Both the position numbers and the translations under genes were made by a program. Source: JBQTHD01 sp052390275 (lineage in GTDB: Bacteria > Actinomycetota > Acidimicrobiia > Acidimicrobiales > AC-14). From it: a stretch of 64,000 nt of DNA. The notes beneath the pieces were generated by a model. It saw nothing but the letters and a program-made list of their open reading frames with translations, was not told the DNA's origin and made no database searches. Where the stretch lies: positions 16,066 through 80,065 of the forward strand of contig JBQTHD010000033.1 in NCBI GenBank assembly GCA_052390275.1, given 5' to 3'. Shown piece by piece: positions 19,707 to 27,797 of this stretch (positions are counted from its first letter, which is position 1; every line of letters starts with the position of its first letter).

Positions 19707-20477
19707 TCAGGCCTGAGCTGGGCCCTCCCCGGCGGCGGTGGCCGTCTCTCGCAGATCGGCCAGTGTCCGGGCCAAAAGACGGGAGATGTGCATCTGGCTC
19801 ACTCCGAGGCGGGTGGCGATCTGAGACTGGGTCAGTCCCTCGAAAAACCGCAACTGGATGATCAGGCGCTCCCGGGGCGGAACCTTCGCCAACAGGGGCG
19901 AGAGCATCGCCCGGTTCTCACTGTCGGCCAGGCCACGGTCGTGGGTGCCCAGGGTCTCCGACAGGGCCTGGTCCTCCCCGGCTCCGCCCGGAGCGTCGAT
20001 GGAGGTGAACCGGTAGGCGGCCCCGGCCTCGATGGCCTCCAGAACGTCGTCCTCCGATGCGCGGGCAACCTCGGCGATCTCGGCGACGGTTGGCGACCTT
20101 CCCAGGTCCTGGCTCAGCCCGGCGACGATCGCCCCCAACCGAAGGTGCAACTCCTGGACCCGGCGAGGCACCCGCACCGCCCAACCCTTGTCCCGGAAGT
20201 GGCGCTTCAACTCGCCGACGATGGTGGGCGTGGCGAAGGTGGAAAACTCCAGACCCCGGCCGGGGTCGAAGCGGTCGACGGCTTTGACCAGGGCCAGAGA
20301 TGCCACCTGAATCAGGTCGTCGAGAGGTTCCCCCCGGTTGACGAACCGGCGGGCGAGAAACTCGGCCAGGCTCAGATGGGCGCCAACCAACTCGTCGCGC
20401 AGATGCGGCGATCGGGTGGCGGCGTACTGGGAGAACTTGGTCCGCAGTTCGTCCCGTCGATCGGCGTCGATGGCCAA
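19707..20477 (-). CDS. RNA polymerase sigma factor, SigF/SigB (group 3) type
   Basis: An alternative sigma factor of 256 residues. Region 2 is visible as DDLIQVASLALVKAVDRFDPGRGLEFSTFATPTIVGELKRHFRD-type sequence near residues 50-95. Region 3 (VPRRVQELHLRLG, GRSPTVAEIAEVA) and a region 4 helix-turn-helix (LTQSQIATRLGVSQMHISRLLARTL) follow. SigB/SigF factors direct general stress, stationary-phase or developmental regulons. It is encoded 2 nt after an RsbW-like gene, the usual order for an anti-sigma/sigma pair, so activity is probably set by partner switching. No RsbV-like antagonist is in the window. Confidence 0.92.
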   Translation of the reverse strand: MAIDADRRDELRTKFSQYAATRSPHLRDELVGAHLSLAEFLARRFVNRGEPLDDLIQVASLALVKAVDRFDPGRGLEFSTFATPTIVGELKRHFRDKGWAVRVPRRVQELHLRLGAIVAGLSQDLGRSPTVAEIAEVARASEDDVLEAIEAGAAYRFTSIDAPGGAGEDQALSETLGTHDRGLADSENRAMLSPLLAKVPPRERLIIQLRFFEGLTQSQIATRLGVSQMHISRLLARTLADLRETATAAGEGPAQA

Positions 20478-20479
20478 GA

Positions 20480-20860
20480 TCAGATTCCCTGGCCGGCCTT
20501 GACCAGACGGAAGGATGCGCCGTCGGGCTCCGGGCTGATCGAGTACTCGTCCAGAACCGCCCTCAGTATCTGGTCGGAAAGGGCCGTGGGGCGTCCCCGG
20601 GAGGCCACACCGTCGGCGAAGACGCTGCGGCCGATCACCTCGATCCGAGTTGCCTCCAGACGGAAGGTGAGCGCCACCTGGCCTTCGCCACCGTCGGGCC
20701 CGACTGCGGCGAACATGACCTCATCGATGGCAATACGCAAGTCGTCAATCTCGTCGAGAGTCAGGCCGGCCCGGCTTCCCACCGCTGCGGCCAGCATCCG
20801 GGCCAATCGCAGGTACTCGGGCCGGGCCGGTACCACCAGGCGAACTTCCTTGTCAGCCAC
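20480..20860 (-). CDS. RsbW-like anti-sigma factor / ATP-binding protein
   Basis: A 126-residue GHKL-fold protein placed directly ahead of the sigma factor, and so the likely anti-sigma factor. Visible parts: VRLVVPARPEYLRLARMLA at the start and LDEIDDLRIAIDEVMFAAV where the N-box should be. In active RsbW kinases this box carries an Asn that holds Mg-ATP; here that position is Ala, so kinase activity may be weak or lost. The glycine-rich lid is also short. The GTG at 20860 is chosen by similarity; the frame is open to 20890. Confidence 0.75.
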   Translation of the reverse strand: MADKEVRLVVPARPEYLRLARMLAAAVGSRAGLTLDEIDDLRIAIDEVMFAAVGPDGGEGQVALTFRLEATRIEVIGRSVFADGVASRGRPTALSDQILRAVLDEYSISPEPDGASFRLVKAGQGI

Positions 20861-20889
20861 GCGCCCTGAACCTACCCGCGCCGTCACCA

Positions 20890-20974
20890 CCGGTTCGTCC
20901 GTCCGCCGGTTCGTCCATCCGCCGGTTCGCCGTCGGCCGGTTCGCCATCGGCCGGTTCGCCATCGGCCGGTACG
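20890..20974. repeat. 15-16 nt direct repeats upstream of mgsA
   Basis: Six copies of a unit starting ccggttcg (last copy ccggtacg) begin at 20890, 20906, 20922, 20937, 20952 and 20967, with spacing of 16, 16, 15, 15 and 15. The third to fifth copies read ccggttcgccrtcgg. The block lies between the divergent anti-sigma and mgsA genes, so it may overlap their promoters. Spacing is too short and units too adjacent for a CRISPR array. Confidence 0.85.
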
Positions 20975-21033
20975 AGTAGATGTTCATCTCGGAGTGATCG
21001 GAGCGTCACTTCTCGGGTGAGATGCTGGGCGCC

Positions 21034-21588
21034 ATGAGTGCCACCACCAGACCCATCCCCGCCACCGGCGAGGGAACCGGGTCGCGCCGCCGCATCGCTC
21101 TGGTCGCCCATGATCACCGCAAGGGGGATCTCCTGGCCTGGGCCACCTTCAACCGGGAGGTTCTCGCCCGCCACCACCTGTTTGGAACCGGCACCACCGG
21201 TGGCCTGATCGCCAACGAACTTGGGCTGCCGGTCACCCGCTTCCTCAGCGGCCCGCTGGGCGGCGATCAACAGTTGGGTGCTCGCATCTGCGCGGGCGAG
21301 ATCGACATGGTCCTGTTTTTCTGGGATCCGCTCGAGCCCCAACCCCACGATCCCGACGTCCGGGCTCTGCTGCGCATCGCCGTGGTCTGGAACGTTCCCA
21401 TCGCCTGCAACCGCGCCACCGCCGACTACCTCATCTCCTCACCGTTGCTAGACAGCCAGTACGACCCGTTGATGCCCGACTTCGGGGCCTCCCCGCCACC
21501 CGACCCGGCCCTGGCCGTCGCCGGTGGAACAGCCGATGAGCCAGCCGAGTCGCTGATGGCTTCGGAAACCAGTTGCTCGGTCTTTTAG
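21034..21588 (+). CDS. mgsA: Methylglyoxal synthase
   Basis: Converts dihydroxyacetone phosphate to methylglyoxal and phosphate, a bypass that relieves sugar-phosphate build-up; cytoplasmic. Family motifs in order: IALVAHDHRK, FGTGTTG (phosphate site), LSGPLGGDQQLGARI, EIDMVLFFWDPLEPQPHDPDVRALLRI-type sequence with the catalytic Asp, and NVPIACNRATADYL. 184 residues from this ATG, with a ~35-residue C-terminal extension. An in-frame ATG at 21022 touches a GGTGAG box directly, too close for use, so the ATG at 21034 is preferred. Confidence 0.93.
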   Translation: MSATTRPIPATGEGTGSRRRIALVAHDHRKGDLLAWATFNREVLARHHLFGTGTTGGLIANELGLPVTRFLSGPLGGDQQLGARICAGEIDMVLFFWDPLEPQPHDPDVRALLRIAVVWNVPIACNRATADYLISSPLLDSQYDPLMPDFGASPPPDPALAVAGGTADEPAESLMASETSCSVF

Positions 21589-21641
21589 GCGGCTGAAGGG
21601 TCGAGCCGGCTGGGACGAGATCTAACCGGCGTCCTCAGCGG

Positions 21642-22529
21642 TCATTCGGCGCCGCCCTGGCCCCGAAGGAACTGCTCCAACTCAGCGGCCAACTCGTCAC
21701 CACTGGGCAGCTTTCCGTCCCACCCTCGGCCATCGTCCTGGGCCTCGGCGTCGGACTGGGCCTCCAACTGGGCCACCAACACCTGGTGCTGGGGGCTGTT
21801 GGCCGTGAGTTCGTCCAGCCGCTGGCGGGTTTCGTCGGCCGCCTGAGCCAACTCGGTCGTGTCGATGGCGATCCCGGCCACCCGGTTGAGTCCCTCCAGC
21901 AGCATGAGGCTCGCTGGCGGGTAGGGGGCGTTCGCCGCGTAGTGGGGCACCCGGGCCCAGATGCCTATGGCGGGAATGTCCGATACGGCGAACCGCCTGG
22001 CCAGGGCGGCATGGATTCCGGCGGGTACCCGAACCTCGGCCTTGACCACGCCCACCATTTCCGCCAGTTCCGCCGAAGAAGCCGATGCCACCAAAGGCGC
22101 GGGCCGGGTGTGGGGGACGGGGGCCGGGAAGGCCCCCAGCCCCACCAAAAGACGCACCCCGAAATGCTCGGCCAGATCCCCGACCGCCTGGGAGAAGCCG
22201 AGCCAGCGCTGATCGGGTTCGGGGCCCACCAGGATCAACAGATGGTTGCCCTCGGAATCGGATCCGCCGAGCAACTCGATCTGGGGCCATTCGAGATCGG
22301 TGTAAACGCCGTCACTGATGATGGAGGTGGGCCGCCGGGCCCGGTAGTCGATCAGTTCCTCACTGTTGAACGTGGCGACCGGGTAGGTCTCGATCCCGCT
22401 CAAAAGCGTGGCCAGCGCCCCTCCCCCACCCAGGCCGGCGTCGATCCAACCCTCGGGGGCTGCGACCATCACCGGTCGATCGAGTCTGGGGATGTCCTCC
22501 TCCAGGTGGTAAAGGTCCGAAGGGTCCAC
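21642..22529 (-). CDS. PAC2 family protein
   Basis: A 295-residue PAC2-superfamily protein, named after a proteasome assembly chaperone but common in actinobacteria with no settled role. Visible parts: PVMVAAPEGWIDAGLGGGGAL near the N-terminus, FNSEELIDYRARRP, HLLILVGPEPDQRW, and VGLGAFPAPVPHTRP with IGIWARVPHYAANAPYP. A hydrophilic helical tail ends the protein. GTG 22529 is used because it begins the conserved part (VDPSDLYHLEED) and has AAGGT just ahead. It is transcribed divergently from the HEXXH gene. Confidence 0.85.
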   Translation of the reverse strand: MDPSDLYHLEEDIPRLDRPVMVAAPEGWIDAGLGGGGALATLLSGIETYPVATFNSEELIDYRARRPTSIISDGVYTDLEWPQIELLGGSDSEGNHLLILVGPEPDQRWLGFSQAVGDLAEHFGVRLLVGLGAFPAPVPHTRPAPLVASASSAELAEMVGVVKAEVRVPAGIHAALARRFAVSDIPAIGIWARVPHYAANAPYPPASLMLLEGLNRVAGIAIDTTELAQAADETRQRLDELTANSPQHQVLVAQLEAQSDAEAQDDGRGWDGKLPSGDELAAELEQFLRGQGGAE

Positions 22530-22617
22530 ACCTTCACCGTAGCGGTCACCGGTAGTTTCCCGGGGTGGCCCTTCCCGCACTGCACGAGGCCATGATCCGT
22601 TGAGACCGGTCGGTGGG

Positions 22618-22986
22618 ATGAACGACGGCCCCAGGCGCGCTCCGGTTGCGATCCGAGCCATAGCGCGATTGGGCGGCGAGGTGTCGGCCCGGGAGGGTTA
22701 CTGGGTGTGGCTGGGAGGTCCGGTTCCCCCCGGCTCCGCCGCCATCACCCTGTGGACTCTGGTGGTGGTGCGGGCTGGCCACGGCAGTGACTCAACCCTG
22801 ATGGCCCACGAGGCGGCCCACGTCCACCAGTGGCAGAGCCTGGGACCGTGGCGGTTCGGGCGGGAGTACCTGGGCGCCTACTTCAGTGCCCGGCGCCTGG
22901 GATACGGCCATGTGGCCGCCTACCGGTTGATTCCCCTTGAGGAAGAGGCCGAGATGGCGGCGCGCGAAGCCACCGAGGGGCCTTAG
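22618..22986 (+). CDS. Small HEXXH (DUF4157-like) putative metallopeptidase-fold protein
   Basis: A 122-residue protein holding a zinc-peptidase-like motif, HEAAHVHQW (H64, E65, H68), and an acidic run IPLEEEAEMAAR (E108-E110) that could supply the third ligand, as in gluzincin-like DUF4157 domains. There is no signal peptide and no propeptide. A hydrophobic stretch, AAITLWTLVVV (residues 41-51), just before the motif is probably a core strand. ATG 22618 is preferred over a TTG at 22600; both are weak. Whether it cuts proteins, or only keeps the fold, is unknown. Confidence 0.7.
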   Translation: MNDGPRRAPVAIRAIARLGGEVSAREGYWVWLGGPVPPGSAAITLWTLVVVRAGHGSDSTLMAHEAAHVHQWQSLGPWRFGREYLGAYFSARRLGYGHVAAYRLIPLEEEAEMAAREATEGP

Positions 22987-23157
22987 GAGGCGAAGTTTCA
23001 ACGCCGCTCGACATCAGCTGACCCCTTCGGTAGCCTCTCGGGCAGTTTCACTTCGGCCCCTTCGGGACACTCACGGCACACCTTGCCCTGGTCCCGTGAC
23101 CGTCGGCAGCTCGGCACTTCCCCCTGATCTCACCCGACTGCTTGTGGGGAGAAGGCC

Positions 23158-23985
23158 GTGCCTGAAGCCGCCGAGCCCGGTCGCCCTTCGCCGGGCGCCA
23201 CTGACATCGTCAATCTCTTCCGTTCCCGCCCCTGGATCGGGGCCGTAGCTCTCCTGGTACTGCTCGGGGTGGGAACGGCCTGGTCGGTGGCGGTGGCGGA
23301 CCCGCCTCCGCAGCCACTCGTCCTGCCCATGGCGGCGGGAGCGGGCGCCCCCGATCTCGGACCCACCTCCGGACCGGCGCTGGGGACGGGCACGACCGAA
23401 GAGTCGCGTCCGGGTGCGCTCGCCGGCTCGGCCGGTCCCGTCCCGGGAGGGGCGTCGTCGGACCCCGGGTCCGGCGAACCGATTGCAGGCGCACCGTCCG
23501 CTTTGGTGATCCACGCCGCCGGAGCCGTGGTCCGCCCCGGGGTCTACCCGGTCGGTCCCGGGGCCCGGGTCGCCGATGCGGTGGCCGCGGCTGGCGGGGC
23601 CCGTCCCGACGCCGACCTGGATCGCCTCAACCTCGCCGCCCCCCTGGTCGACGGTCAAAGGGTCTACGTGGCCCGGCGGGGCGAGCAGGTCGGTCCCGGA
23701 TCCGCCGACCCCGCCGGGCCGGGACCGTTGGGCAGTTCCGGCGCCGGGCCTCCCGGGTCCGGCGAGACCGGGACGTCGTCGGGGCCGACGCCCAGCCCCG
23801 TCGACCTCAATTCCGCCACCGTTGAGTCTCTGGATCGTCTCCCGGGGGTGGGCCCGGCGACCGCCGGAGCCATCCTTTCCTACCGGTCCCGGGTCGGCCG
23901 GTTCCGCAGCGTCACCGAACTGCTCGAGGTCCCCGGGATCGGCCCGGCAAAGTTCGCCGCCCTGCGGCCTCTGGTCAAGGTGTGA
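23158..23985 (+). CDS. comEA: ComEA-type DNA-binding competence protein
   Basis: Membrane-anchored DNA receptor for transformation. 275 residues: a short cytoplasmic N-terminus, one membrane segment (WIGAVALLVLLGVGTAWSVAVA), and a long Pro/Gly/Ser linker. Then comes an SLBB-like domain (VIHAAGAVVRPGVYPVGPGARVADAV), another linker, and a C-terminal helix-hairpin-helix pair (VDLNSATVESLDRLPGVGPATA, then LLEVPGIGPAKFAAL). GTG start with GGAGAAGG in front. The last codons overlap the comEC GTG start (GTGA). Confidence 0.93.
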   Translation: MPEAAEPGRPSPGATDIVNLFRSRPWIGAVALLVLLGVGTAWSVAVADPPPQPLVLPMAAGAGAPDLGPTSGPALGTGTTEESRPGALAGSAGPVPGGASSDPGSGEPIAGAPSALVIHAAGAVVRPGVYPVGPGARVADAVAAAGGARPDADLDRLNLAAPLVDGQRVYVARRGEQVGPGSADPAGPGPLGSSGAGPPGSGETGTSSGPTPSPVDLNSATVESLDRLPGVGPATAGAILSYRSRVGRFRSVTELLEVPGIGPAKFAALRPLVKV

Positions 23986-25844
23986 TCGACCCGGCCGACA
24001 ACCGCCCGGCGGAGGCCCACCGATGGTCGACCTGGCGGCGGAGGCTCGAAGGGGGACGCTCTGCCGTTTCCCTCAGTGACCGATGCGTAGTGGTTATGGC
24101 CGTCGGCGCCGTGCTCGGGGCACACCAGGGCTGGGGCGGCTCGACAGCCCTGGCCGCCGCCCTGGGCGGAGCCGGCCTCGTGGCCCGCTCACGGGTTGCG
24201 GTCATCGTGGCGGTCATCCTGGGAGCCTCGGCCCTGGGCGCCCGGTCACACTCGGGGCTCGAGTGGAACGGACCTCCCGCCTACCACGCCGGGCCCATCG
24301 TGCTGGTGAGCGACCCCCGCCCCTTTCCCGGGTCAGTGCAAGTCGACGCCCGGGTTGGTGGTCGTCGGGTGGTGGCCACCGCCAACGGGGACAACGGCCG
24401 GGTCCTTGCCCGCCGGATGGCCGGCGAAAGGATGCTGGTCTCGGGCTGGGTAAGCCCCGTTCCCGATCGGCAGCGCGCCCGGCTGGCGGCACGGCACATC
24501 TCCGCTCGGATGCAGGTCGTGACGGTGGGAGATTCTCTCGGTTCCGGGCTGGTGGCGGGAGCGGCCAACCACCTGCGGAGGGTCATGCTCGGAGGGGTCG
24601 GGCATTTCTCTGCGGAGGAGGCGGCCCTGTGGTCCGGCCTGGTACTGGGGGCCGACCAGGCTTCGCCGGCCACCGAGGAGGCCTTCCGCGGCGCCGGTCT
24701 GTCCCATCTGTTGGTGGTGTCCGGGCAGAACGTGGCCTTCGTCCTGGCCGCGGCCAGTCCCATCCTGCGCCGGCTGAGCCTGCGCGCCGGACTGCTGGCC
24801 TCGTTGGCCCTGTTGGGAATGTTCGGGACGCTGACCCGATGGGAGCCGTCGGTCATCCGAGCCGTGACCATGGCTGGGCTCGTCGCCCTGGCCTTCACCT
24901 GGGGCCGACCGGCCAGCCGGCTGCGGATCCTCGCCCTGGCTGTCAGCGCTCTGGTGCTCGTCGACCCGCTCCTGGCTCGGTCCCTGAGCTTCGGGCTGTC
25001 GGTGTCGGCCTGTCTGGGGATCATCCTGTTCGCCCCAGCCATTGCCCGGATGATTCCCGGACCCCGCCCGGTGGCCAGCGCCATGGCGGTCACCCTCGGC
25101 GCCCAGGCAGCGGTGGCCCCTCTCCTGTTCGGGTTGGCCGGGCCCCTGCCGCTGGGTTCGGTGCCCGCCAACCTCCTGGCCGGCCCGGCCGCCGCCGGGG
25201 TGATGGTGTGGGGCATGGCGGTGGGGCCGCTGGCCGGTTTGGCGGCCGAACCGGTGGCGGTGCTGGCCCACCTTCCGACCCGGCTGCTCCTGGGCTGGCT
25301 GTCGTGGGTTGCAGATTTCGGGTCCCGCATTCCGGGACAGGTCGGTCCTGCCCACCTGATGGCCGGGTCGCTCGGGGTGGCACTGGCCGCTCGGGGATCA
25401 GGTGCATGCGGGCTGCGCCGACTGGGGGCCGCCCTGGCTGTCGTCGCGGTGGTGGTTGCGCCTTTGGCACAGGCCCGCCGGCCCTCGTCGTTGGTCAGCG
25501 AGGCGGTGGCTCCGGGGGCGCGGGTCTGGAGACAGGGCCCCGCGGTCGTACTGGTGGTGAACGGGGCGGGCTCCAACCCCCGACCCCTGATGGCCGGCCT
25601 CGCTAGGCACGGGGTCCGCCACGTCGACGTGCTCGTCCTGGGCGCGAAAGGCCAGCGCGACAGCCGGGCCGTCGCCCCCCTGCTGCGGCGCCGACCACCA
25701 GAGTTGACGATGGCCGCGGCGGGCAGCACCGTGGCCGGCGTGGTGGTGCCTTCGGTCGGTTGGTCAGTTCAGGCCGGCCGGTTGACCGTGACGGTGCTGG
25801 AGGCCACCGACGACCTGGCCGTCACCGTGAATGTCGCCAAGTGA
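23982..25844 (+). CDS. comEC: ComEC/Rec2 DNA-uptake channel protein with degenerate C-terminal domain
   Basis: Polytopic membrane protein thought to carry single-stranded DNA into the cell. 620 residues. An N-terminal membrane part and DUF4131-like OB region (residues ~25-180) are followed by the Competence domain with many helices (ALWSGLVLGADQA, GLSHLLVVSGQNVAFVLA, FGLSVSACLGIILFAPAIARM). The C-terminal ~120 residues fall where the beta-lactamase-like domain lies, but the HxHxDH metal site is missing: the segment reads VDVLVLGAKGQRDSRAV. So it is an uptake channel without a metal-dependent nuclease part. It is coupled to comEA by a 4-nt overlap. Confidence 0.9.
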   Translation: MIDPADNRPAEAHRWSTWRRRLEGGRSAVSLSDRCVVVMAVGAVLGAHQGWGGSTALAAALGGAGLVARSRVAVIVAVILGASALGARSHSGLEWNGPPAYHAGPIVLVSDPRPFPGSVQVDARVGGRRVVATANGDNGRVLARRMAGERMLVSGWVSPVPDRQRARLAARHISARMQVVTVGDSLGSGLVAGAANHLRRVMLGGVGHFSAEEAALWSGLVLGADQASPATEEAFRGAGLSHLLVVSGQNVAFVLAAASPILRRLSLRAGLLASLALLGMFGTLTRWEPSVIRAVTMAGLVALAFTWGRPASRLRILALAVSALVLVDPLLARSLSFGLSVSACLGIILFAPAIARMIPGPRPVASAMAVTLGAQAAVAPLLFGLAGPLPLGSVPANLLAGPAAAGVMVWGMAVGPLAGLAAEPVAVLAHLPTRLLLGWLSWVADFGSRIPGQVGPAHLMAGSLGVALAARGSGACGLRRLGAALAVVAVVVAPLAQARRPSSLVSEAVAPGARVWRQGPAVVLVVNGAGSNPRPLMAGLARHGVRHVDVLVLGAKGQRDSRAVAPLLRRRPPELTMAAAGSTVAGVVVPSVGWSVQAGRLTVTVLEATDDLAVTVNVAK

Positions 25845-25955
25845 GGTGACCGCAGGTGGGGTGACCGAAGGTGACGTCATGGGACGAACCGGCCCCGTTG
25901 GGCCTTCGGAGCATCGGACCCCCTGCCCGGTGGCCTTCTAGGCTGGCGAACTGCC

Positions 25956-26780
25956 ATGCATCCTGCGCGGTCCGTCCCGACCCAACTGCGGGGGTCCCGG
26001 CTATTGCTGAGGCCGATGATTCCGGCCGACTGGAACGCCTGGAAGGAACTCCGGGTGCGCAACCGGGACTGGCTCGGGCCGTGGGAGTCCCTCCCGCCGG
26101 CCAACCAGACCGGGGAGAGCGAAAGCCGAGCCGCCTTTGCCAGTCGCTGCAGCGCCCGGGAACGAGAGTGGCAACTGGGAACCGGATATGGCTTCGGCCT
26201 GTTCCTGCCCCGCACCCTGGACCCGGCGGCCCCGGTGATGCGGCCGGCCTTCTTCGGGGCAGCCGAAGAAACCAATCCCGGAACCCCCCGGGGGGCCCTG
26301 GGCCACCGGAACCAGTTGCCCCGCGGGCCGTTGCCCCGGAGCCAGGCCAACAAGGGCCGGGACTCCCCTTGGCGGGGCGGGCGCTTGAGCGGGGAGATCA
26401 ACATCTCCTGTGTCCAGCGGGGTCCGTTCCAGAACGCCTACGTCGGCTACTGGATCGACGAGGCGGTGGCCGGTCGGGGGTACATGCCCGAGGCACTCGC
26501 CCTGGCTTTGGAGTTCGCCTTTGAGAATTTGGGGTTGCACCGGGTACAGGTGGCCATCATCCCCCGCAACGGGGCTTCCCGGCGGGTGGTCGACAAGCTG
26601 GCCATGCGGGCAGAGGGCGTGGCTCAGCGCTACCTGGCCATCAACGGCGTATGGGAGGACCACATCCGTTACGCCATGACGTCGGAGGAGTGGGTGGAAC
26701 GGAGAGCCGAGATCCGCTCCCGGTGGATCGAATCGGGTTCCACGCCAGTGCCGGCCGTCCCCCGGACTCAACCTCGGTAA
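25956..26780 (+). CDS. GNAT acetyltransferase, RimJ-like, with internal insertion
   Basis: A 274-residue acetyltransferase of the RimJ/RimL type, which moves acetyl groups from acetyl-CoA to protein N-termini or small amines. Conserved parts: GSRLLLRPMIPADWNAWKELR, VGYWIDEAVAGRGYMPEALALAL (CoA-binding loop, here GRGYM), and HRVQVAIIPRNGASRRVVDKL. Between strands there is a basic, Pro-rich insertion of roughly 50-60 residues (about 88-145) that is absent from typical members of ~190 residues. The target is unknown. It stands alone between comEC and ftsX, convergent with ftsX. Confidence 0.85.
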   Translation: MHPARSVPTQLRGSRLLLRPMIPADWNAWKELRVRNRDWLGPWESLPPANQTGESESRAAFASRCSAREREWQLGTGYGFGLFLPRTLDPAAPVMRPAFFGAAEETNPGTPRGALGHRNQLPRGPLPRSQANKGRDSPWRGGRLSGEINISCVQRGPFQNAYVGYWIDEAVAGRGYMPEALALALEFAFENLGLHRVQVAIIPRNGASRRVVDKLAMRAEGVAQRYLAINGVWEDHIRYAMTSEEWVERRAEIRSRWIESGSTPVPAVPRTQPR

Positions 26781-26832
26781 GCCTGGGCGGTGGGCAAATC
26801 CTGGCGGGGCCCAGCAAGCGCTGGTGCGCGGG

Positions 26833-27726
26833 TCAGACGTCCAGGAAGCGGCGCACAGCCAGGAAGGAGCCCAGAGATCCGACCACCACACCCACCAAGA
26901 GAAGGAACAGTCCGGTGCCGGCCACGTCGGCGGGCGTCACCCAGAACTGGCCGATAATCGATCCCTGACTACCCTGAATAACTCCTTCCAGGGAGGCCCG
27001 GATAACCCACATCAGGAAATAGGCCAACGCCGCCCCGGCCAGGCCCTGGATCAACCCTTCCAGCATGAACGGGATTCGGATAAACCAATTAGTCGCGCCG
27101 ACCAACTTCATCACCGCTACTTCCCGTCGCCGAGCAAAAATAGCCATTCGGATGGTGTTGAGGATCAATAAAGAGGCCGCCACCAACAACACTGCGGCCA
27201 CAACCCACAGTCCTACCTGGATATAATTGGTGAACCGAACCAGTTCCTCGACTTCTTCCTGGGCATAGCTCACTCTGAATACGCCGGCACTGTTCTGCAC
27301 CGAGTCGCCGATAATCTTGGTCAACTCCGCCTTTAGGGGCACGACTCTGAAGGAGGTTGGAATTTCTTCCAGGGTCAAACTATTCAGAATGTCAGGTTCG
27401 TTGGCAAATATTGTTCTGAACTCCTCGAAGGCCTTTTCCTTTTCCAGATAGACGGAGGACTTGACGCTCGAGGTTTCTCTGTCCTTCAGGATACGGGCAA
27501 CCGCGGCAATTTCACCGGCCGAGGCGTCGGGTTTCATGAAAACGGACAGTTCTACGTTGCCCTTCCACTGAACCGTGGCCCGATCGGCCGCCCGCTTCAC
27601 GAGCAGGGCACCTCCTACAAGGGTGAGCGATACCGCCACCGTCAGTAGGGCCGCCCAGGCCATGGACAGGTTTCGACGCAGGTTGGTGAACGTCTCCCGG
27701 GCCACGTAACTGAGGTTCACCGACAA
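26833..27726 (-). CDS. ftsX: Cell division protein FtsX
   Basis: Membrane subunit of the FtsEX ABC complex, which activates peptidoglycan hydrolases at the division septum. 297 residues: an N-terminal helix (MAWAALLTVAVSLTLVGGALLV), an extracytoplasmic domain of ~130 residues, then three C-terminal membrane segments. The usual order is seen: LNTIRMAIFARRREVAVMKLVGATNWFIRIPF near residue 200, then FLAVRRFLDV at the end. Base use is unusual, with AT-rich codons over the 5' two thirds compared with its neighbours. It follows ftsE by 71 nt, while many genomes have an overlap. smpB, often next, is absent here. Confidence 0.95.
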   Translation of the reverse strand: MSVNLSYVARETFTNLRRNLSMAWAALLTVAVSLTLVGGALLVKRAADRATVQWKGNVELSVFMKPDASAGEIAAVARILKDRETSSVKSSVYLEKEKAFEEFRTIFANEPDILNSLTLEEIPTSFRVVPLKAELTKIIGDSVQNSAGVFRVSYAQEEVEELVRFTNYIQVGLWVVAAVLLVAASLLILNTIRMAIFARRREVAVMKLVGATNWFIRIPFMLEGLIQGLAGAALAYFLMWVIRASLEGVIQGSQGSIIGQFWVTPADVAGTGLFLLLVGVVVGSLGSFLAVRRFLDV

Positions 27727-27797
27727 CTAACGGCCCGCCTTGAATATCGCGATCCCGGCCATCCCCATGCCATTTGATGTTGCGATCGCCATTGCCA

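Noticed and set aside
20890..20974. CRISPR array
   Set aside because: Units of 15-16 nt follow each other directly with no unique spacers, and there are no cas genes.
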